DNA of 64,000 nucleotides from the NCBI GenBank assembly GCA_014695345.1, contig JACJOC010000085.1, positions 62,001-126,000 of the forward strand. The letters are read 5' to 3'. The translations under genes were made by a program, and so were the position numbers. The DNA is from Cyanobacteria bacterium FACHB-471. Its GTDB lineage: Bacteria > Cyanobacteriota > Cyanobacteriia > Elainellales > Elainellaceae. Below the pieces are notes generated by a model that saw only the letters and a list, made by a program, of their open reading frames with translations, had not been told where the DNA came from and did not search any database. Position 1 is the first letter of the stretch; each line of letters opens with the position of its first letter. Positions 58,662 to 64,000 of this stretch are shown in pieces.

Positions 58662-59216
58662 TTACTGCAGGTCGGCTTGGCAGGTTGCTAAAATTCGCTC
58701 GTCATTTTCGCTCATTTGCTCAATCTGGTGATAGCCCTCTAAACCGACGGGGGCGATCGCATTTCCCGTCGTCGCGACTGAGGAATTCTCGTTCAGTGCC
58801 ACAACGTAGGGATGAGCTGTTTGTTCGTAGCTGTTAATTACAGTTAACTCTAGCTGATTCCCGCCAAACTGACCATTAAAACAGTCAAAGGAGGAATAGG
58901 GCATATAAAACGCACCCTCAACCTGGCTGTCGTTTACCTCAAAAACCATGTAAGCAGCACCCACCTGATCGGGTTCTGGAGACTGACCAAATAGATAAAC
59001 TCCATCCGGTAAAGCGCGAAGACTTCCGACATCGGCTGCTGCAGTAGCGACTGAGACGCGGCCCTCGCGGGCAGTTTCTGGAGCCTCTGTTGCCACTACA
59101 GCACCAGAACTACTAACTGCCAATCCGAGAGCGAGAAACAACCCAGCTAACGGCTGATTGATAACGTGTGTGAGAGTACGCAACGGCGAGAATGCGCGAA
59201 GAGATGAATTAAACAC
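58662..59216 (-). CDS. Exported protein of unknown function
   Basis: A 184-residue protein with a signal peptide (LAGLFLALGLAVSSSGAVVA, cleavage likely after VVA or ATEA). The mature part has LPDGVYLFGQSPEPDQVGAAYMVFEVNDSQVEGAFYMPYSSFDCF (residues about 70-115, quoted by its key words DGVYLFGQ and SSFDCF) and ends with CQADLQ, so two Cys could form a disulfide. It looks like a small beta-rich periplasmic protein conserved in cyanobacteria. No named family. Confidence 0.72.
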   Translation of the reverse strand: MFNSSLRAFSPLRTLTHVINQPLAGLFLALGLAVSSSGAVVATEAPETAREGRVSVATAAADVGSLRALPDGVYLFGQSPEPDQVGAAYMVFEVNDSQVEGAFYMPYSSFDCFNGQFGGNQLELTVINSYEQTAHPYVVALNENSSVATTGNAIAPVGLEGYHQIEQMSENDERILATCQADLQ

Positions 59217-59726
59217 CGTAGTTTCCTCCCAAAAAAACTAAAAACCGAAGATCAGGCTGTTGTCAAATTTACTGGAGAAGCTATGTACAGCTATTCAACT
59301 AAGGAAAGACTTTGAACAACCGTTGGATAACCGTTAGGATGATTTGGCTTCCTGAGAACAAAGCTCTTGGTGCATAGCTGCAACCGTTACATTGAGCTAC
59401 AACGGCAAATTTCTTGATTCCAGAAATTAATGTGGCAAATTCTTGGAATTGTCTGGGCGATCGCCCCTCTTCTGTAGCTTGCCCTTAATTTACGCCGAAA
59501 TGCTGCTTCTTCGCCTCATCCGATTGATTCACCCGATTGATTCATCCAACTAATTCATGTGATGGACTGATCGGCTAGGATTCAACTAAAACAGCACCCG
59601 CAAAAGGTACCTTCAGATCGCAAGGACAAGCCTTTGGGGTGCTGCGGAAGCTATTTGTCATAACTAAAATCGCCTCTTGTCAGGGGCACCGGGGATCAGC
59701 AAGCCAGAAGCCTGCTGCAACCTCGG
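59217..59726. other. Region between the exported-protein gene and the sigma factor gene
   Basis: About 510 bp. Contains the likely terminator of the sigma factor gene (59588-59644) and presumably the promoter of the exported protein. No further gene seen. Confidence 0.5.
59588..59644 (-). terminator. Terminator-like structure after the sigma factor gene
   Basis: On the minus strand CAGCACCC and GGGTGCTG pair at the base, with a further CCTTT/AAAGG helix inside and a long loop, followed by TTTTAG. It lies about 80 bp past the sigma factor stop. Confidence 0.55.
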
Positions 59727-60713
59727 TTAGCTTGCCAGGTAGCCTCCCACGCTGGCTTTGCGGCGACGCAGATGGTCAAGTGCCTGACGCTCAAGCTGGC
59801 GTACCCGCTCTCGGCTAATGTTCATCCGTTGACCGACTTTGGCGAGAGATAGCTCATTGCCATCTTCCAAACCAAAGCGCAGGACAAGAACTTCGCGCTG
59901 TTGGGGTGTGAGTTCAGCTAGCAGACCTTCCAGGTCTTGACGCAGGGACTTCTGAGCAGCATAGGTTTCAGGCGACGCACCTTCGTCTTCTAGCAGATCC
60001 TGTAGCTCGGTGTCTTGGTTATCTCCAACCTTAAGGTCGAGAGAGACAGGTTGCCGCGCCATGATCAGGTATTCCCGAATTTGAGCAGGCTCCAGCTCCA
60101 ATGCTTTGGCAATCTCGGCTGGGCTAGGACTATGTCCCAGTTCTTGAGTTAGCTCGCGCTGAACTTTTTTGATCTTGTTCAGCTTTTCGGTGATGTGAAT
60201 GGGCAGACGAATGGTACGAGCTTGTTGAGCGATCGCCCGCGTGATGGCTTGACGAATCCACCAGTAAGCATAAGTGGAAAACTTATAGCCCCGCATGGGA
60301 TCAAACTTCTCGACGCCGCGCTCTAACCCTAGCGTTCCTTCTTGAATCAGATCCAGGAACTCTAGATTTCGCTTTTGGTACTTTTTGGCGATCGCCACCA
60401 CCAAGCGCAGGTTTGCTTCGATCATCTTCTGCTTGGCTCGTTGTCCCTGACGGACGACCTGATGCAGCTCAGACTCGCTCAGATTGACCCGATTCGACCA
60501 CTCTGTATCAGTGGGATCACGGTCTAGCTCCTGAGCTAGCGCTTCCTTAGAATCTAGAAGCGCCATCATTTGCTGCACTTGCTTACCGTAAACAATCTCT
60601 TGCTCGTGAGTCAGCAGGGGCACACGACCGATCTCATGCAAATATGTGCGTACCATATCTGCGGTAAACATGGGCTTAGCAGCAGCCTTGGTTTTAGTGT
60701 TTGCAGTTGGCAT
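59727..60713 (-). CDS. Group 2 RNA polymerase sigma factor (SigB/SigD type)
   Basis: A 328-residue non-essential primary-like sigma factor. Region 1.2 begins at FTADMVRTYLHEIGRVPLLTHEQEI; region 2 has MIEANLRLVVAIAKKY, NLEFLDLIQEGTLGLERGVEKFD and FSTYAYWWIRQAI; region 3 has HSPSPAEIAKAL; region 4 ends with LAKVGQRMNISRERVRQLERQALDHLR. There is no region 1.1, which separates it from SigA. I start at the ATG at 60713 (MPTANTK), the usual N-terminus; the frame could extend 14 residues further. Group 2 factors answer to stress, carbon or nitrogen status and light. The exact member is not determined. It has a long (660 bp) upstream gap. Confidence 0.93.
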   Translation of the reverse strand: MPTANTKTKAAAKPMFTADMVRTYLHEIGRVPLLTHEQEIVYGKQVQQMMALLDSKEALAQELDRDPTDTEWSNRVNLSESELHQVVRQGQRAKQKMIEANLRLVVAIAKKYQKRNLEFLDLIQEGTLGLERGVEKFDPMRGYKFSTYAYWWIRQAITRAIAQQARTIRLPIHITEKLNKIKKVQRELTQELGHSPSPAEIAKALELEPAQIREYLIMARQPVSLDLKVGDNQDTELQDLLEDEGASPETYAAQKSLRQDLEGLLAELTPQQREVLVLRFGLEDGNELSLAKVGQRMNISRERVRQLERQALDHLRRRKASVGGYLAS

Positions 60714-61375
60714 GGGTGATACGGTAAACTCCGTCAGATGAAACGTGGAACACAATCTAAAGAAAATAGAAAGAGGGTTAGGCTTTCAAAGGAAAGACTG
60801 TTTGGGAAATGGGCTAGATGAACCCAGATGCTCTAGCAAAAATCAAGCCTTCGGAATGCCTATCCCAAATGAGGAGCAGAGGACAGGTAAATAGCCAGGT
60901 TAGCTGAGGCTTTAACTTTCCTCAGCCAACACCAGAATCAATCACAAACCCAACTAAGCGACGTACTTTGAGGACGCAGACTCAATCTCAACAACAAGCA
61001 AACAATTAGAATCGACCAGCTTTGGATCAACTAACAACTTCTACCGGCACTCAAACTCCCGAATTAAACTCGGAGTCATTATGAGTTTGACTTAATTAAA
61101 TAGTAGTACAAGTTTAGACTCCAGTAAATAGATGGCGATTCATCCTTTTGGATGAAATTGAAGACGGCTTTTGTAAACGCCGTACACCTGCTAGGTAGAC
61201 GATGTTTACAGTTAGACTAGATTTGTAAGCAGTTCAGGGAAGGGCATACAGACGTTCTCTACTTCTATAAGCATGGACTAAATTCCTGTGGCAGAGGTAG
61301 TGAGAACCCAGAGTAATAACCGAACTGAGAACTAAGCTTAAGACTTTTTTAATGTCTTGCTCAGATCAAGCTCAG
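60714..61375. other. Long upstream region of the sigma factor gene
   Basis: About 660 bp, AT-rich, gene-free. A long leader with several possible promoters is common for stress sigma factors. I recognise no specific site or structured RNA. Confidence 0.5.
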
Positions 61376-63127
61376 CTAAAACCCTAAATCTGCCTTTGCA
61401 GACTCAGCAGCCTTAAAAACACTCGCACTCGGCATTTCTTCCCAGGGAGTATCCCCGATCTCGGCGTAGAAGGTTTCGTCATAGGGGCGGGTGCGAACCA
61501 CGACAGGCATGGGTACGGCATGACCCAAAATCAGCGCTTGCTGCTTGGAATCTAGCTTTGCCAACACCGATCGCAGGCTTTGCCCACCAGAAACCCCCGT
61601 AAAGATGGCATCAATATCCTTCTCATCATTGAGCAGGGCAGTGATGCGGGTACCGACCTGAGACATGACTTCATTGTCAATACCAGAGGGGCGCTGATCG
61701 ACTACCAATAGGGTGACAAAATACTTTCGCATTTCGCGAGCAATCGTCCCAAAGATGGTTTGACGTACTGTACTAGGGTCGAGGAATCGATGGGCTTCTT
61801 CGATCGTGATCACGAGTTGGTGGGGGCGATCGCTTACATTCTTGGTCTGCAAAAACTTTTCCGCTTTATGCACATAGCTAGCGTGGATGCGGCGAGCAAT
61901 GACGTTGGTTGCCAGCATGTAAGACAGCAGATTGGACTGAGAGCCAAACTCTACTACCACATGCTTTCCCGCTTCTAAAGACTCCAAAATTTGTCCAACA
62001 TAGTTATGAGGGCAACTATTGCGGATGTATTTCAGCTCGTCCAAGCGGGTCAGCTTTCGCTGTAATGCCATGATTGACGACTTGCTGCCCATCTTGGTTT
62101 CGCAAAATTCCTGGATCTCCTCATTGGTCATTGCCAACAAGCGAGTAATCCAGGCTTTGCCAAACTCGTTGCGAAGAATAATCGCGTTTTCCAAACTGGC
62201 TTCTGAAAGGTTTAGCTCTCCTCTCACCAGCATCAAATCTTCTACGTCAATCTGATCGTAGCCAATGTAAAGTTCCTGCGCGTCTCGCACGCCTCGTCGT
62301 TTCGTCGATTCAGGATCAAGCGTGTAGATCTGCACCTGTCCGGGGAAAAGCTGGCGCAGTCCTTTCACGGTGCTGAAGCGTTTGCCCTCACTGGCTGCCT
62401 CCCAGCCATACTCAGAGTGCATGTCAAAAATCAGGTTAACGGCTGCTCGTTTGCGAATGATCCCAGACAGTAGCAGTCGCGTCAAAAAGGATTTGCCCGT
62501 ACCAGATTTGCCAAAGATGCCGTTACTGCGTTCAACGAAGCGATCGAGGTCAAGGCAAATCGGCACATCCATGTCGATCGGTTGCCCAATCGCAAAGTTG
62601 CGCCGATGTGGGTCGTCTTCCCAACCAAACACGGCGCGAAAGTCCCGTTCGCTGGCATCAAATACCTGACTGAAGTGGCTGGGGATCGTTTTAACGGGCA
62701 GCAGTTCAATGTTGGCACTGCTTTGAGCTTGATGAGAGGCGATCGCCCTTCCTCCGCCGTTCCCCTCTAAGCTAACCCCATAGCTACCAGACTGCTTGGA
62801 TTTACCTCTGCCATTCTCATCCTGCATTACCTCTTCTGGGGTAAACATCAGCATCGGGGTTAGGTTAATCGTGCCGTAAGTTCCAGTTCCAGCCAGCACT
62901 TCTTGCAAAAACGTGTTGCCAGGATCAGGGGGGTTCGCCATAATCCGCTGGCTGGCAGTTCCCAGAGCTACATCCGTCAACATGCAGAAAAAGCGCGATC
63001 GCACCCCCTGCACCACCAAAAATTTGCCAACCCGCATGTCTTCTACCAACACATCGGGATGCAGCCGCACTTCTAATCCTTGGCTGAGAGAACCCTGAAT
63101 GACTGAACCCAAAGGTTTCTCTGTCAT
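61376..63127 (-). CDS. HerA-like (DUF87) DNA-translocase-type ATPase
   Basis: A 583-residue protein of the HerA/FtsK superfamily. A HerA-type beta-barrel lies before residue about 160; the P-loop GKSGTGKS is at about 206-213, followed by IFDMHSEYGWEA, and the Walker B-like LVITIEEAHRFLDP; the arginine-finger region near VVDQRPSGIDNEV follows. Residues about 100-140 form a polar, glycine- and serine-rich insert. HerA with NurA resects DNA ends in archaea; no NurA-like gene is adjacent, and cyanobacterial members have no proven role. I chose the ATG MTEKPLGSV; an in-frame TTG eight codons earlier is possible. Confidence 0.85.
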   Translation of the reverse strand: MTEKPLGSVIQGSLSQGLEVRLHPDVLVEDMRVGKFLVVQGVRSRFFCMLTDVALGTASQRIMANPPDPGNTFLQEVLAGTGTYGTINLTPMLMFTPEEVMQDENGRGKSKQSGSYGVSLEGNGGGRAIASHQAQSSANIELLPVKTIPSHFSQVFDASERDFRAVFGWEDDPHRRNFAIGQPIDMDVPICLDLDRFVERSNGIFGKSGTGKSFLTRLLLSGIIRKRAAVNLIFDMHSEYGWEAASEGKRFSTVKGLRQLFPGQVQIYTLDPESTKRRGVRDAQELYIGYDQIDVEDLMLVRGELNLSEASLENAIILRNEFGKAWITRLLAMTNEEIQEFCETKMGSKSSIMALQRKLTRLDELKYIRNSCPHNYVGQILESLEAGKHVVVEFGSQSNLLSYMLATNVIARRIHASYVHKAEKFLQTKNVSDRPHQLVITIEEAHRFLDPSTVRQTIFGTIAREMRKYFVTLLVVDQRPSGIDNEVMSQVGTRITALLNDEKDIDAIFTGVSGGQSLRSVLAKLDSKQQALILGHAVPMPVVVRTRPYDETFYAEIGDTPWEEMPSASVFKAAESAKADLGF

Positions 63128-63346
63128 GATACCTATTCCACAATCGCTCAATCCTTTGAGCTATCGTAACTTGAATATCCCTTAATTAATACATTCGTTC
63201 TCAATACATTCGTTCTGCTAACAGTTCTGAACTGAATTAGAGAAAAGTCACAGTGCATTTATCACACCTAATAATTGATAGATAATTGATAGTCAATGAC
63301 TTTTAACCGAATGTTGACTTCTGATATTGTCTCAACAAAATGGTTT

Positions 63347-63391
63347 AGAGATGGAAAGGCACTCCGCGACGCGGAGTGCCTTTCCATCTCT
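63347..63391. terminator. Near-perfect 45-bp palindrome after the GST gene
   Basis: Two 22-nt arms (starting AGAGATGGAAAGG) around a single-base centre, 24 bp past the minus-strand glutathione transferase stop. A strong 3' hairpin; lack of a clear T-run leaves termination likely but not certain. Confidence 0.75.
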
Positions 63392-63414
63392 AACTCAAAC
63401 TCTTGGAGTTGGTG

Positions 63415-64000
63415 TTACTCAATGTTGATTGAGGTTGGGGCAGACGAAGAAGGAGGAACCGTTGAAACCGAAGATTTACGGTAGTCAGCATAGAGGCGAT
63501 CGCGCCACTTAAAGAACGGCTCAAAGGTGCCAACATCGGCAATGCCGGGAACCCCTTTGCCCTTCAGATTCTCAGGAATATCAAGATAAGAACCCGAAGG
63601 AAACTTGACGTACATTGTTAATCCAGCAACAGCAAAATCTGCCAGGGTAGGAGAATCACCCAGTAAATAAGGCTGATCCATCAGAATGAAACAGAGCGAG
63701 GCTAGATCCCGCTTCATGGCATCCTGAGCAGTTTTGAGAGCCTCTGGGCCTAAACCTACACCCAAACCTAAAACACTAAAAATTTCATTGGGCACTGAAC
63801 CGACTAACCCTCTGAGCAAATCAGGAGTCGTTGCAGGCAGAAAGGCTTTACGGAAAGACTGGTCTTGCCCCAATGCTCCTAACATTACTTTGCGGGCGTT
63901 CAAACCAATTGATTCATCTGCCCACTGCTCCATTAGCAGGCACAACCCTCGCTGCTTGGAATCGGCTGGAATGATGGGGCGATTGGGATATTTACGGTCG
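63415..64000 (-). CDS. Glutathione S-transferase family protein, 5' end outside window
   Basis: The frame is open to the right edge, so about 194 C-terminal residues are seen. The entry segment RKYPNRPIIPADSKQRGLCLLMEQWADES marks the junction into the all-helical C-terminal domain of GSTs; the later LMDQPYLLGDSPTLADFAVAGLTMYVKFP is the conserved D-containing capping motif (SPTLADFAV). The thioredoxin-like N-terminal domain with the glutathione site lies beyond the window. The C-terminal 20 residues are Ser/Pro-rich and may be flexible. Substrate unknown. Confidence 0.85.
   Translation of the reverse strand, partial: DRKYPNRPIIPADSKQRGLCLLMEQWADESIGLNARKVMLGALGQDQSFRKAFLPATTPDLLRGLVGSVPNEIFSVLGLGVGLGPEALKTAQDAMKRDLASLCFILMDQPYLLGDSPTLADFAVAGLTMYVKFPSGSYLDIPENLKGKGVPGIADVGTFEPFFKWRDRLYADYRKSSVSTVPPSSSAPTSINIE

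Noticed and set aside
55737-63127. A joint DNA-end-processing operon of SbcC and HerA genes
   Set aside because: The genes are on opposite strands, several kilobases apart, with unrelated genes and terminators between them.

Overview
The window is chromosomal DNA from a cyanobacterium, probably a filamentous Leptolyngbya-like lineage; the genus is an inference. The evidence is the many GCGATCGC (HIP1) palindromes, an ndhA-I-G-E cluster for plastoquinone-dependent NDH-1, ycf3 for photosystem I assembly, a ferredoxin-type glutamate synthase, a group 2 sigma factor of the cyanobacterial type, and an ethylene-receptor-like histidine kinase. No rRNA, tRNA, CRISPR array or insertion sequence was recognised.

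Layout. 1-1424 is the start of a minus-strand AMIN/phosphodiester-glycosidase protein that runs off the left edge. After a 1.3 kb gene-free stretch come glutamate synthase (2742-7409), a DUF1963 protein and a DUF3445 (heme-dependent N-demethylase-like) protein. From 9526 to 27838 lies a visibly AT-richer surface-polysaccharide island, all on the plus strand and mostly with overlapping starts and stops. It encodes an ABC exporter (Wzm/Wzt with an extended C-terminus), a double-methyltransferase protein, a coiled-coil methyltransferase resembling a chain-length/termination enzyme, a tandem GT4-GT4 protein, a frameshifted methyltransferase, two further GT4 enzymes, a GT2 enzyme, two more methyltransferase-like proteins, a large polytopic GT-C-like protein, a flippase-like membrane protein and GDP-mannose dehydratase. 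Together they look able to build, modify and export one polysaccharide.

From 27854 to 40823 the content is mostly core: queA, rnz, a SpoIID-like protein, conserved membrane and small proteins, ycf3-gatC, NAD kinase, ndhAIGE and a sigma-70-like protein. 40953-41410 holds remains of a decayed gene. Then come recQ, a 1310-residue hybrid kinase with an ethylene-binding domain and two complete kinase modules, a deoxyhypusine-synthase-like enzyme, cobO, and a modular GH9 cellulase with CBM2 and Calx-beta domains. The right end holds an SbcC/Rad50-like ATPase without a visible zinc hook, a secreted protein, the group 2 sigma factor, a HerA-like ATPase and the C-terminal part of a glutathione S-transferase running off the right edge.

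The points most worth following are the ethylene-receptor-like double kinase, the exporter-methyltransferase-coiled coil set in the polysaccharide island with a T7 frameshift in one methyltransferase, the cellulase without an obvious signal peptide, and the hookless SbcC. All calls come from reading the sequence and from family knowledge; no database search was run.
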